Assembly: GCA_003222535.1 (NCBI GenBank)
Contig: QHWJ01000346.1
Location: forward strand, 1 to 59,005
Length of the DNA: 59,005 bases
Direction of reading: 5' to 3'
Source: Acidobacteriota bacterium
GTDB lineage: Bacteria > Acidobacteriota > Vicinamibacteria > Vicinamibacterales > CAVVIG01
Of the stretch, positions 15,329-24,101 are shown in pieces; the stretch's first letter is position 1; each line of letters opens with the position of its first letter. The notes below the pieces were generated by a model that did no database searches, had not been told where the DNA came from, and saw nothing but the letters and a program-made list of their open reading frames with translations. A program made the position numbers and the translations under genes.

Positions 15329-16724
15329 GCGTCGTCTCCGAAGCGTGGCCCGTGACGGCCTTGACTTCCCACATGGCGATCATCGGAAGGACGCGGATGA
15401 ACGCCAGGAAGCAGGTGAAGAACAGCCCGAAGCTGCCGACGAGCGTGCCGACCTCGATGATGGTCGGCCGGTACATCGTCCACGAGGACGGCAGGTAGCT
15501 GCGGTGGAGCGACGTGACGATGATGACGAAGCGCTCGAACCACATGCCGATGTTGACCATGATCGACAGCAGGAACAGCGCGGCCACGCTCCGCCTCACG
15601 CGGCGGATCCAGAGCAGTTGTGGCGCCAGGACGTTGCACAGGACCATGATCCAGAAGCACCAGGCGTACGGGCCGGAGGCGCGATTCACGAATGCGTAGC
15701 GTTCGTACACGTTCCCGCCGTACCACGCGTTGAAGAATTCGAGTGCGTAGGCCAGGCCGACAATCGATCCGGTCAGCAGCATGACCTTGGCCATCACCTC
15801 GAGATGGCGGATGCTGATGTAGTGCTCGAGATGCATCACCGTGCGCGTGATGATGAGCAGCGTCAGCACCATCCCGAAGCCCGAGAAGACCGCGCCGGCG
15901 ACGAAGTACGGCGGAAAGACCGTCGAATGCCAGCCCGGCAGCACCGACGTCGCGAAGTCCATGCTCACGATCGTGTGGACCGAGATCACGAGCGGAGTGG
16001 CCAGCCCGGCGAGGATCGTCGTCGCGGTTTCATACCGCGACCACGTCCGCGCCGAGCCGTTCCACCCAAAGCTCAAGAGGCTGTATACCAACCTTCTGGA
16101 GCCCGCCGCCGTGCGATCCCGCAGCGTCGCGAAGTCCGGAATCATCCCGAGATACCAGAACACGAGCGAGATCGTCAGATACGTGTTGATCGCGAACACA
16201 TCCCACAGGAGCGGCGACCGGAAATTCACCCAGAGCGGACCGCGCGAGTTCGGGTACGGGATGACCCAGAACGCGAGCCACGGCCGGCCCATGTGAATCA
16301 GCGGAAACACCGCCGCGCACAGCACCGCGAAGATCGTCATGGCCTCGGCGGACCGGCTGATCGACGTGCGCCACTGCTGCCGCAACAGCAGCAGAATCGC
16401 CGAGATCAGCGTTCCCGCGTGACCGATGCCGATCCAGAACACGAAGTTCGTGATGTCGAACGCCCATCCCACCGTCTTGTTCAAACCCCAGACGCCGACG
16501 CCCGTCGCGACCTCGTAGGCGACCGAGGCGACGCCGACAGCCAGCGCGAGGACGGCAAGGGCAAACGAGGCAAGCCACGCCGCGCCAGGCCGGCTGATGA
16601 GCGGGTGCATGACCTCGTCGGTGATCCGCCGCGCCGACACGTCGGCGGCGATCCACGGCTGCACGAGCCGCGGCGCGGGGCGCGGCTTCTGCGGGGAGAC
16701 GGGCGCGAGCGCGGATGGTGTCAT
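15321..16724 (-). CDS. actC: Alternative complex III subunit ActC (NrfD/PsrC-family quinol-binding membrane subunit)
   Basis: 467 residues with about ten membrane helices. Recognisable NrfD-family segments are GVWGLNKTVGWAFDITNFVFWIGIGHAGTLISAILLL, PLIHMGRPWLAFWVIPYPNSRGPLWVNFRSPLLWDVFAI and SIVGLAYALEFFNAWYGGN. It supplies the quinol oxidation site facing the periplasm next to ActB. It starts 3 bp after the ActB stop and overlaps ActD. Confidence 0.94.
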   Translation of the reverse strand: MTPSALAPVSPQKPRPAPRLVQPWIAADVSARRITDEVMHPLISRPGAAWLASFALAVLALAVGVASVAYEVATGVGVWGLNKTVGWAFDITNFVFWIGIGHAGTLISAILLLLRQQWRTSISRSAEAMTIFAVLCAAVFPLIHMGRPWLAFWVIPYPNSRGPLWVNFRSPLLWDVFAINTYLTISLVFWYLGMIPDFATLRDRTAAGSRRLVYSLLSFGWNGSARTWSRYETATTILAGLATPLVISVHTIVSMDFATSVLPGWHSTVFPPYFVAGAVFSGFGMVLTLLIITRTVMHLEHYISIRHLEVMAKVMLLTGSIVGLAYALEFFNAWYGGNVYERYAFVNRASGPYAWCFWIMVLCNVLAPQLLWIRRVRRSVAALFLLSIMVNIGMWFERFVIIVTSLHRSYLPSSWTMYRPTIIEVGTLVGSFGLFFTCFLAFIRVLPMIAMWEVKAVTGHASETTHE

Positions 16725-16727
16725 GCC

Positions 16728-19682
16728 CTACGCCTCCGACCGGTTCTTGATTTTCATGAGGTACCCGACGTTCGGCTTCGTGCCGATCTCGTCGAGCACG
16801 AGGTAATGACGCTGGCCCGCACGCATCCTGGCCACGCGGCTTTCGGGATCGTTGAGGTCCCCGAAGACAATGGAGTCGGCCGGGCACACCTGCTGACACG
16901 CCGTCTTGATGTCACCGTCGGCGACCGAGCGGCCTTCTTGTTTGGCGAGCAGCTTGCCGTCCTGGACCCGCTGGATGCACATGCTGCACTTCTCCATCAC
17001 CCCACGCGACCGCACGGTCACGTCCGGGTTGAGCACCATGCGCCCGACCGGGTTGTTCATGTTGAAATCGAACGCCTCGTTCTGCGCGTACCGGAACCAG
17101 TTGAATCGCCGGACCTTGTATGGACAGTTGTTCTCGCAATACCTCGTGCCGATGCAGCGGTTGTACACCTGCTGATTGAGGCCGTCCGAGCTGTGCGTCG
17201 TCGCGGCCACGGGACACACCGTTTCGCAGGGCGCGTTCTGGCAGTGCTGGCACATCATCGGTTGCACCAGCGTTTCGGGATGGTCCTCGGAACCGCCGGT
17301 GTAGGCGTCGATGCGGATCCAGTGCATCTCACGGCCCCGCAGCACTTCGTCCCGGCCGACGACCGGCACGTTGTTCTCGGCCTGACACGCCGTCACGCAC
17401 GCCGAACAGCCCGTGCACGAGTTGAGATCGATGGCGAGGCCCCACCGGTGCGGGCCGCCTTCGCGGTCGGCCCAGAGCGAAGCCGCCTCGGGCCGGGCTT
17501 CAGTCTCTTCGCTCAACAGCGCCGAAAGCGTGGTCGTCCTCACGATCGGGCGACCCTCCATCGAATGATGCGCCTGCGTGGTGGCCAGCGGCTCCGATCG
17601 ACCGGCTTTCTGGAGCACCACGCCGCCGCGGTGGTACTGGCGCTCACCGTCGAAGCTCGTGACGAGCGGAAATGCGTTCGCGCCGACACCGTAGGCGACT
17701 TTCCCCGCGTGCTGCCGCCCGTAGCCGAGCGCGATGGAGACAGTGCCCGGCGACTGTCCCGGCTGGACGTAGGCGGGCAGCTCGATCTGAGCGTCCGGGA
17801 TCCCCATCCGGACCACGTCGCCGGATTCAACGCCGAGGCGCCGGGCCAGCGATGGCGCCAGCACGAGATAGTTGCCCCAGGTGATCTTCGTCACCGGGTC
17901 GGGCAGTTCCTGCAGCCACGGGTTGTTCGCATGACGGCCATCTCGGATGGCCACCGTCTCGTAGAGGTGAAGCTCGTACCGATCCGCAGCGGGCGCGGCG
18001 GACGATCGCTGGCGCCCGCCCACCTCATGCGCGGCCGATTGCCACGCCGCGGTGAATGCACGGCTCGGACGGAACGGCGGCGTCTTCGCCGCCGGCACGT
18101 CCCGGTGATAGACGCCGTCGTGAAGCGCGTGATCCCAGAGCTCGTCGAACGTCCGGCCGCGCGCATCGGTCGGATGGATGTGACTGCGCCAGAACTCGCG
18201 CACGTAGGCGTAGAAATCGGGCTCCTTGCCGAGCCACTTCAACAGGCTGTCCTGAGCCGCGCGCGTGTCGAGCAGGGGCGCGATCGCCGGTTGCGCCAGG
18301 CTGTACGACGCGGTGACCGCCTCGGCGTCATTCCATGCCTCGAGAAAGTGGTGATCCGGGCAGACCGCGTGCGCGAGCGATGCCGTCTCGTCGAGTCGAT
18401 CGGCAAACGAGATCGTCAGCGCCACCGACTCCAGTCCGCGGGCAAACCGCGCCGCGTCCGGGAAGTCGTACGCCGGATTCACGCCGTAGAGCATCAGGCC
18501 GTGAATGTCGCCGCGCTCCATCTCGTCGACCAGTTGCGCCAGCGATCGGTCGTCGCCCTGCTTCTGGAGGGACGGCGACTCGATGTCGACCGTGGTGCCG
18601 ATGTTGCCGAGCAGGGCATTGATCGCATGGACGACGATCTGCGTCGCCGTGTCCTGCGATCCGCTGACCACCAGCGATGCTCCGCGATGGCGCCAGAGAT
18701 CCTCGGCCGCCGAGGCCACGGCGCCCTCGTCGATCGCGCCATCGACTTGCTCTGCGCCGGTCTCGACGCCCGCCTCGATTGCGATTCGACGCAGGATCGC
18801 GAGCGCGACGGCGCCCTGCTGGGATGCCGCGATCGGCACGCGGTGGTCGGCGTTGGTGCCGGTCAGCGAGACGCCGGCCTCGAATTGATAGTGACGCGAC
18901 ATCACCCCGGCGGCGTCGGGCCGCCGCCGCCGCGCGTACTGCCGCGTGAACTCGACGGGCGAGAGCCAGGTGCCGAGGAAGTCGGCCCCGATCCCCACGA
19001 TCGTGGTCGCGCGATCGAAGCGATAGTGCGGCAAGCCGTCGATCGCGAAGCAGGCGCCGGTCGCCCGCCGCAGCGCGCTGAACGACACCGCGTCGTAAAC
19101 GACGTGGCGGAAGGTCGGCACGCGGGCCTTCCACTCGGCGATGAGCGCGCGGGTCGACGGGCTCACGATCGTGCCCGACAGCAGGACGAGATTGTGGCGT
19201 CCGGCCATCGCCGCCCGCAGCCGCTCCTCGATGCGCGCGTCCACGTCCTGCCACGTCACCGGCACGCCGAGCCACGTCGGCCCTTTGAGCCGCTCCGCGT
19301 CGTAGAGCGACAGGACGGTCGCCTGCCCGGACGCGCACGTGCCGCCGCCGGAAAGCGGCGATTCGGTGTTGCCTTCGATCTTGATCGGCCTCCCGTCGCG
19401 CGTTTTCACCAGCAGTCCGCAGCCGGCCGAGCAGGCGCCGCACGTCGACGCGTACCAGGTGGCGACGCCGGGCATCGTTTCCTCGGGCTTGATCAGGAAA
19501 GGAATCGCCTTTTGGACCGCGCCTCGCGAGCAGCCCGCGAGCGCCGAGGCGGCGAGCACGAACCCCATGCGCGTCAGAAAGTCGCGCCGGCTGGTCTCGA
19601 GGTCCGCGCGGTTGGTCTCGAGGTCCTCGCGGCTGGTCTCGACGTGCACGCGGTTCTTCCAGAATGTCAGGTCGTTCGCCAT
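16728..19682 (-). CDS. actB: Alternative complex III subunit ActB (molybdopterin-oxidoreductase-like iron-sulfur protein, Tat-exported)
   Basis: 984 residues, typical for ActB. Tat motif TSRRDFLTRMGF followed by ASALAGC. The N-terminal two thirds are the cofactor-less molybdopterin oxidoreductase fold (CGACSAGCGLLVKTRDG, then TWLGVPVTWQDVDARIEERL). The C-terminal ferredoxin part carries four cysteine clusters: SCTGCSACVTACQAEN, MCQHCQNAPCETVCP, CIGTRYCENNCPYKVRRF and KCSMCIQR...CQQVCP. It relays electrons from the ActC quinol site to ActA hemes. The region before the Tat motif holds a 21-bp tandem duplication. It starts 1 bp after the ActA stop. Confidence 0.94.
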   Translation of the reverse strand: MANDLTFWKNRVHVETSREDLETNRADLETSRRDFLTRMGFVLAASALAGCSRGAVQKAIPFLIKPEETMPGVATWYASTCGACSAGCGLLVKTRDGRPIKIEGNTESPLSGGGTCASGQATVLSLYDAERLKGPTWLGVPVTWQDVDARIEERLRAAMAGRHNLVLLSGTIVSPSTRALIAEWKARVPTFRHVVYDAVSFSALRRATGACFAIDGLPHYRFDRATTIVGIGADFLGTWLSPVEFTRQYARRRRPDAAGVMSRHYQFEAGVSLTGTNADHRVPIAASQQGAVALAILRRIAIEAGVETGAEQVDGAIDEGAVASAAEDLWRHRGASLVVSGSQDTATQIVVHAINALLGNIGTTVDIESPSLQKQGDDRSLAQLVDEMERGDIHGLMLYGVNPAYDFPDAARFARGLESVALTISFADRLDETASLAHAVCPDHHFLEAWNDAEAVTASYSLAQPAIAPLLDTRAAQDSLLKWLGKEPDFYAYVREFWRSHIHPTDARGRTFDELWDHALHDGVYHRDVPAAKTPPFRPSRAFTAAWQSAAHEVGGRQRSSAAPAADRYELHLYETVAIRDGRHANNPWLQELPDPVTKITWGNYLVLAPSLARRLGVESGDVVRMGIPDAQIELPAYVQPGQSPGTVSIALGYGRQHAGKVAYGVGANAFPLVTSFDGERQYHRGGVVLQKAGRSEPLATTQAHHSMEGRPIVRTTTLSALLSEETEARPEAASLWADREGGPHRWGLAIDLNSCTGCSACVTACQAENNVPVVGRDEVLRGREMHWIRIDAYTGGSEDHPETLVQPMMCQHCQNAPCETVCPVAATTHSSDGLNQQVYNRCIGTRYCENNCPYKVRRFNWFRYAQNEAFDFNMNNPVGRMVLNPDVTVRSRGVMEKCSMCIQRVQDGKLLAKQEGRSVADGDIKTACQQVCPADSIVFGDLNDPESRVARMRAGQRHYLVLDEIGTKPNVGYLMKIKNRSEA
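19591..19653 (-). repeat. 21-bp tandem repeat in the actB signal region, three units
   Basis: Units at 19591-19611, 19612-19632 and 19633-19653 (first two CTGGTCTCGAGGTCCGCGCGG-like, third diverged). They encode the heptads (E)TSRRDF, TNRADLE and TSREDLE, so the tract appears to have arisen by duplicating the segment that contains the twin-arginine motif. Only the last protein unit keeps RR. Confidence 0.8.
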
Positions 19683-19683
19683 C

Positions 19684-20223
19684 TCAGTAATGACACTTTC
19701 CGCAATCGAGGTTGGCCGCCGGCGTATGCGGGTCGCTGACCTGCCGGCTGCGATGACACTGGATGCACCATCCCATCGTCAGCGGCGCCTGCTGTCGCAC
19801 TCGCGCCATCGTCTCCACCGGGCCATGGCACGTCTGACACGCGACACCCGAAATGACGTGCTGGCTGTGGTTGAAGTACACGAAGTCGGGAAGGTTGTGC
19901 ACTTTGATCCATTGAGCCGGCTGGCGTCTCTCGACGAGCTCTTTCAGCTTCTCGATGTCCACCGATTGCTTGGTGAGCATCCCGTGGCAGTTCATGCAGA
20001 CGTTGACCGGTGGAATACCGGCATGCCGGCTGGTACGCGCGCCGAAGTGGCAATAGAGGCACTGGATCCTGGAATCGCCGGCGTGCAGCTTGTGCGAGAA
20101 AGCAATCGGCTGCTCGGGCGCGTATCCCTGATGCACGCCGACGCGGGACATCTCGTATGCCACGAGCCCAGCCGAAATCAGGCAGACGATCGCCGTCGCC
20201 AGGAATACGAACCGTCGGAGCAT
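19684..20223 (-). CDS. actA: Alternative complex III subunit ActA (pentaheme cytochrome c)
   Basis: 179 residues with an N-terminal membrane anchor (FVFLATAIVCLISAGLVAYEM) and five heme sites: CLYCH, CMNCH, CQTCH, CIQCH and CGKCH. The F-SHKLHAGDSRIQCLYCHFGA...HAGIPPVNVCMNCHG pattern is the hallmark of ActA. It receives electrons from ActB on the periplasmic side. It starts 5 bp after the NarI-like gene and ends 1 bp before ActB. In many ACIII operons ActA is the first gene; here two extra genes precede it. Confidence 0.94.
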   Translation of the reverse strand: MLRRFVFLATAIVCLISAGLVAYEMSRVGVHQGYAPEQPIAFSHKLHAGDSRIQCLYCHFGARTSRHAGIPPVNVCMNCHGMLTKQSVDIEKLKELVERRQPAQWIKVHNLPDFVYFNHSQHVISGVACQTCHGPVETMARVRQQAPLTMGWCIQCHRSRQVSDPHTPAANLDCGKCHY

Positions 20224-20228
20224 GATCC

Positions 20229-20954
20229 TCAGCTCTCCTCTTCGTACAACGAGCCGGGCACCCGGACGATTCTTCTGATCCTGGCCACAATCGATGCGCG
20301 AGCCGAACAGTACGCGGGCGCCAGAGGCGCCAGCACGGTCCGGGCGACACGCTGCACGGGCACGAACGCCAGCGATGCAACCGTCGTGAACGGGAGCACG
20401 ACGAGAATCGCGCACGTGCAGAAGACGTGCAGCCTCACGAGGAACGGCGTCGCCGCCACGAGCTCGACGCGAGGACCGAGCTTCAGCACCGAGACCGCAT
20501 ACGGCGTGAGCGTCACGACCGACCAGGACGATGCCCAGCGGTAGAGGACGGCGAGCGAGAGGCCGGTGCCGATCTCTATTCCAAGAAGTGTGCACGCGAC
20601 GGTGTCGCCAAGCGGCTGCGGCCGGGTGCTCGAACCGGCCCGGCGACCCCACAGCGATCGAGCCACGGCGACCATGCACAACGAGCCCAGGCAGATGCCG
20701 GCGCCTTCTGCGAGGAGCAGTCGAGCCATGCTGCGATTCCAGCGCAACACGGCGTGGGGTGCGCCAAGCAGCACGAGGTGTCCGGCGGCGAGCGCGATCG
20801 CGCAGACGGCCACGATCCGGCGCCGTCGTGCGGCGTCTTGCCCGGGTGCGACGGCCGCGACCGGCACCGTGGCGGAGATCCTGAGCACCGAGCCCAGGAT
20901 GAACGCCACCATGGCCAGGTACGGAACAACGGCAAACAGCACGTGGTCGCTCAT
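20229..20954 (-). CDS. NarI-like respiratory cytochrome b membrane subunit
   Basis: 241 residues with five hydrophobic segments. The start (LFAVVPYLAMVAFILGSVLRI) matches the first helix of nitrate reductase gamma subunits. Candidate heme b ligands are the His in AGHLVLLGAPH and in RLHVFCTCAILVVLPFTTVASL, both at NarI-like positions. It overlaps the upstream diheme cytochrome by 4 bp (ATGA). No NarG/NarH partner is present, so nitrate reduction is unlikely. A quinol/cytochrome c exchange role next to ACIII is inferred. Confidence 0.8.
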   Translation of the reverse strand: MSDHVLFAVVPYLAMVAFILGSVLRISATVPVAAVAPGQDAARRRRIVAVCAIALAAGHLVLLGAPHAVLRWNRSMARLLLAEGAGICLGSLCMVAVARSLWGRRAGSSTRPQPLGDTVACTLLGIEIGTGLSLAVLYRWASSWSVVTLTPYAVSVLKLGPRVELVAATPFLVRLHVFCTCAILVVLPFTTVASLAFVPVQRVARTVLAPLAPAYCSARASIVARIRRIVRVPGSLYEEES

Positions 20955-21670
20955 CGAGGCACCTTCGTGGCCGGGCGGGCCGCGTCCTGGCCATCGACGT
21001 AGCGGAGGAACGCTTTCACGGCGAACGTCTCTTCCGCGGTCAGCATGGTGCCCACGCGGGGAAAACAAGGACGCCGGATGACCACCGACAGCGCCGCGTC
21101 CTGGAAGCGCGTGTAGGCGTGGGTCAGGTCGCCGCCGAACGTCCCCTGCATGGACGATGCCCCTTCACGGACCATGTGACACGCGGCGCACGAGGCTCCG
21201 CCGGTGCTCGGGGTGACCGTGCCGAAAAAGAGCCCCCTGCCGACCGCGACGTCGGCGGCGGTCGCGGTGCTTGCGTGACGCGGACGCACCCGGTCCACCT
21301 CGACAGGTCCGCCGGCCGCCAGAAAGTCGATCAGCGCCGCAATCTCGGCCGGCGAGAAATTCTGATCGGGCATCCGCTCCTGCTTGTATTTTTTGAAGAG
21401 CGACATCGCGACCGAATCGCCGCTCTTGATCGTCCGCTCGGACGAGCGAATCCACGCCGCCAGCCAGGTGCGGCTGCGTCGATCGGTGACGCCTTTCAGA
21501 TCAGGTCCGACTTTCTCGCCTTTTCCGTACGTATGACAGCTGCCGCACTTCACCGCGAAGATCGTCGCGGGATCGGCGGCGTGCGCGGGCATCGGGACGA
21601 GCACAACGGCAATACAGGCTGCCGCGCGAAGAGGTGTAAAGATACTGGACAATGTAAAGATATGGGACAC
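20951..21670 (-). CDS. Diheme cytochrome c, first gene of the respiratory operon
   Basis: 239 residues from a GTG at 21670, chosen because a signal peptide (RAAACIAVVLVPMPAHAADP) lies at the right distance; an ATG at 21769 would add a charged, unlikely leader. Two class-I cytochrome c domains: CGSCHTYGKGEKVGPDLKGV with a later RMPDQNFSPAEIAALIDFL Met region, and CAACHMVREG with a later LTAEETFAVKAFLRYV. Its 3' end overlaps the NarI-like gene. The b/c pair resembles modules in which a NarI-type subunit gives electrons to a soluble or anchored diheme cytochrome. Confidence 0.82.
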   Translation of the reverse strand: MSHIFTLSSIFTPLRAAACIAVVLVPMPAHAADPATIFAVKCGSCHTYGKGEKVGPDLKGVTDRRSRTWLAAWIRSSERTIKSGDSVAMSLFKKYKQERMPDQNFSPAEIAALIDFLAAGGPVEVDRVRPRHASTATAADVAVGRGLFFGTVTPSTGGASCAACHMVREGASSMQGTFGGDLTHAYTRFQDAALSVVIRRPCFPRVGTMLTAEETFAVKAFLRYVDGQDAARPATKVPR

Positions 21671-21839
21671 ATTCGTCTCTGCGTTGGTCCAGCGCCTCGC
21701 TGTTGGTCTGGTGCCGGCGATCGCCTGAGCGCGAACCGTTTCATGGGTTCGATGGCTGAGCCGAAGCACACGGATTATCCAAGCAATTTCGCTTCTTGTA
21801 ACAAAAACATTTTCCAGACATTAGATAGCCTCGCGGGTG

Positions 21840-21987
21840 CATTTAGTCTGCCTGATGGGCCATTTAGTCTGCCTAATGGGTGACTTTTTCCTTAGCATTT
21901 TCTTTGAAAAGTCACCTTTTTGAATTGGGCCAACATTAGACACGCTCCTAAGTGCATTTAGTCTGCCGAAAGTGCATTTAGTCTGCC
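21840..21987. promoter_or_regulatory. Four CATTTAGTCTGCC boxes in two tandem pairs
   Basis: Identical boxes start at 21840, 21861, 21955 and 21975. The second pair is a perfect 20-bp tandem repeat (AGTGCATTTAGTCTGCCGAA at 21951-21970 and 21971-21990). The first pair is a 21-bp repeat ending TGATGGG/TAATGGG. They occupy the 462-bp divergent spacer between the respiratory operon and the diheme peroxidase gene. Spacing by two helical turns suggests cooperative binding of one regulator, possibly to both promoters. A weaker pair is at 7356-7391. Confidence 0.6.
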
Positions 21988-22132
21988 GAACGATCTCATT
22001 TATCTCCCTCTTTTTTGGAAAGTAGCGTCGAGACCAAACTAGCTGATCCACGGGTCACGCCGCGCGGTATTGTGACGCAGGTTTTTCGTGGGTGAGAAAT
22101 CGGCTGCGGCAACACACGGTTCACTGTGAAGG

Positions 22133-23788
22133 ATGAGAATGGATCGACGAAAGCGATGGACGGCGGTGCGGGTACTGGTCGCGGGCGGAACTTTGTGTTA
22201 CGGCGCGCTGCTCGGCCGCGCCGTTACGGTCAGTGGTGATTCGGGTCCAGGTAAGGGTGGAGTTAATGTAGGAGCCGCGACGCAGTTCTCCCTCGCGGGG
22301 AAGAGACCGACGGATCCGGCGGACCTCGCCAACTATGTCAAAAATCGAGCGGCGGCAATCCGCTTGGGCAAGGCGTTGTTCTGGGACCAGCAGGCCGGCG
22401 GAGACGGCGTACAGGCGTGCGCGAGCTGCCACTTCAACGCCGGAGCGGATACCCGCCTCAAGAACAGCGTGAATCCCCACAACGCGACGTTCACCAAAGG
22501 TCCGAATGCGACGCTTGTCGCCGCCGACTTCCCGTTCCACCTGTTGAGCGATGTGAACAACAGGGCCTCGGCAGTCGTGCGCGACACGGACGATATCAGC
22601 GGGTCGCAGGGCGTTTTCCTTCGCACCTTCGTGCAAATCGGCTTCGGCTCGCCCGCGTCCGATACTTGCACGTCTGTGCCCGACGCCACCTTCAACGTCG
22701 GCGGGACCAACGTGCGCCGGGTGACGGGCCGCAACGCGCCGACGAACATCAACGCCGCGTTCAACTTCCGCAACTTCTGGGATGGTCGCGCGCGTGAGGT
22801 GTTCAACGGCGTGGATCCGCACGGCGCCGATACCGTCGGCGCGGTGATTTTCCGCACCGTCGGAGGAGTCCCCACGCCGGTGTCGGTGCTGATTGCCAAC
22901 TCCAGCGCGGCCTCCCAGGCCGTGGGCCCGCCGAACAACGGGACCGAGATGTCGTGCGACGGCCGCTCGTTCCCGTTGCTCGGGCGCAAGATGATGAACC
23001 TGATCCCGCTCAATGGACAGACGGTCTCCCCGACCGACGGCGTGCTCGGCGGGCTGGCGAATCCGACCGGCACGGGCCTCAACGCGACGTATGTGGGCAT
23101 GATCCAGGACGCGTTCCAGAACGACCTGTGGAACGGCGGCGTCACGCAGATGGAAAACAACTTCTCGCTCTACTGGGGGCTCTCGATCCAGTTGTACGAG
23201 GACACGCTGACTTCCGACAACGCCCCCATCGATCAGTTTGCGGCGGGCAACGCCGCCGCGCTCAGTGCGAGTGCCCAGCGGGGCCTGGGCGTCTTCACCG
23301 GAAAGGGCCGCTGTTCGACTTGCCACTCGGGACCGCTCTTCACTGCGGCGGTCGCCGTCGGTGGGAGATCCTTCAGCAACACCGGCGTCCGTCCCGTCGC
23401 CGACGATGCGGGAGGCATTCTGGAGGGAAATGGCCGCTTCAAGGTGCCGACGCTCCGCAACGTCGAGCTGACGGGGCCCTACTTCCACAACGGCGGACAG
23501 GCTACCCTGGCGCAGGTGGTGGACTTCTACAACCGCGGTGCGGACTTCGCCGGGGGCTTCACGGATGGGAATGTCCGCCCACTCGGTCTGACCTCGGTCG
23601 AGAAGGCGGACCTCGTGAACTTCATGCTGAGCCTCACGGACAACCGCGTTCGGACCCGCCAAGCGCCGTTCGACAGTCCGTCGCTGTGCGTGCCTGACGA
23701 CGGTTTGTCCGACGGTGTGACCAATGCGATTTGCATTCCGGCCGTGGGTGCCGCTGGTGGCGCACCGGCGGCGGCCTTCCAGCCCTAA
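22133..23788 (+). CDS. Diheme cytochrome c peroxidase / MauG-family protein
   Basis: 551 residues. The N-terminus has a basic stretch and a hydrophobic segment (AVRVLVAGGTLCYGALLG), an export signal. Two heme sites, CASCHF (~residue 97) and CSTCHSGPLF (~residue 397). Family blocks are RLGKALFWDQQAGGDGVQACASCH, NAAFNFRNFWDGRA and FKVPTLRNVELTGPYFHNGG. The length and inserted loops are closer to MauG-like or long CcpA-type proteins than to short CcpA (~330 residues). It may remove peroxide using cytochrome c electrons or oxidise a protein substrate. It is divergent from the ACIII operon across the boxed spacer. Confidence 0.88.
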   Translation: MRMDRRKRWTAVRVLVAGGTLCYGALLGRAVTVSGDSGPGKGGVNVGAATQFSLAGKRPTDPADLANYVKNRAAAIRLGKALFWDQQAGGDGVQACASCHFNAGADTRLKNSVNPHNATFTKGPNATLVAADFPFHLLSDVNNRASAVVRDTDDISGSQGVFLRTFVQIGFGSPASDTCTSVPDATFNVGGTNVRRVTGRNAPTNINAAFNFRNFWDGRAREVFNGVDPHGADTVGAVIFRTVGGVPTPVSVLIANSSAASQAVGPPNNGTEMSCDGRSFPLLGRKMMNLIPLNGQTVSPTDGVLGGLANPTGTGLNATYVGMIQDAFQNDLWNGGVTQMENNFSLYWGLSIQLYEDTLTSDNAPIDQFAAGNAAALSASAQRGLGVFTGKGRCSTCHSGPLFTAAVAVGGRSFSNTGVRPVADDAGGILEGNGRFKVPTLRNVELTGPYFHNGGQATLAQVVDFYNRGADFAGGFTDGNVRPLGLTSVEKADLVNFMLSLTDNRVRTRQAPFDSPSLCVPDDGLSDGVTNAICIPAVGAAGGAPAAAFQP

Positions 23789-24101
23789 GTGGGCGGCCGG
23801 GTTACCCGGTCTGCGACGATCGTCTTGACGACACGCATGATCGGGCGCTTCGTTTAGTTATCGCGAGACAGGGCCACGCGCGCCGTCGGGGGCGCGCGTG
23901 GCAAGGTTCCAATAGACCTCAATTAATCAACGCAAATTTTTCGATTGTCACGCGGCCCGCGTCATATCCGTTCGGGTCGCCGTGCGGTGCTGAAGCGCTT
24001 CTCGGAGAGCGTGCCATCAGTGAGGGCCTTGGACCGTCCCTCGACAAGGAAGCCTCGCGCCGGTGCCGCTGCTTCTTCACCATCCTGTTAACGGCGTCAT
24101 C
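23789..24101. other. Gene-free spacer before the exopolysaccharide operon
   Basis: 313 bp. It holds one strong hairpin (23873-23902) and otherwise AT-richer sequence around 23915-23950, which may contain the operon promoter; no clear -35/-10 pair could be fixed. The GTG at 24063 could be an alternative start for the next gene. Confidence 0.4.
23873..23902. terminator. Strong hairpin, possible terminator
   Basis: Perfect 12-bp GC stem, GCCACGCGCGCC (23873-23884) and GGCGCGCGTGGC (23891-23902), with a 6-nt loop. It is 85 bp downstream of the peroxidase stop. No T-run follows, so it could also be an attenuator or leader structure of the next operon. Confidence 0.5.

Noticed and set aside
15144-19739. 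A very long open frame on the plus strand opposite the actB/actC genes
   Set aside because: It is antisense to well-supported ACIII genes, has the Arg/Asp/His-rich composition of a GC-rich shadow frame and no recognisable domain.
20229-20954. Nitrate reductase gamma subunit annotation
   Set aside because: Only the NarI fold is supported; no NarG, NarH or NarJ gene is present, so nitrate reduction is not claimed.
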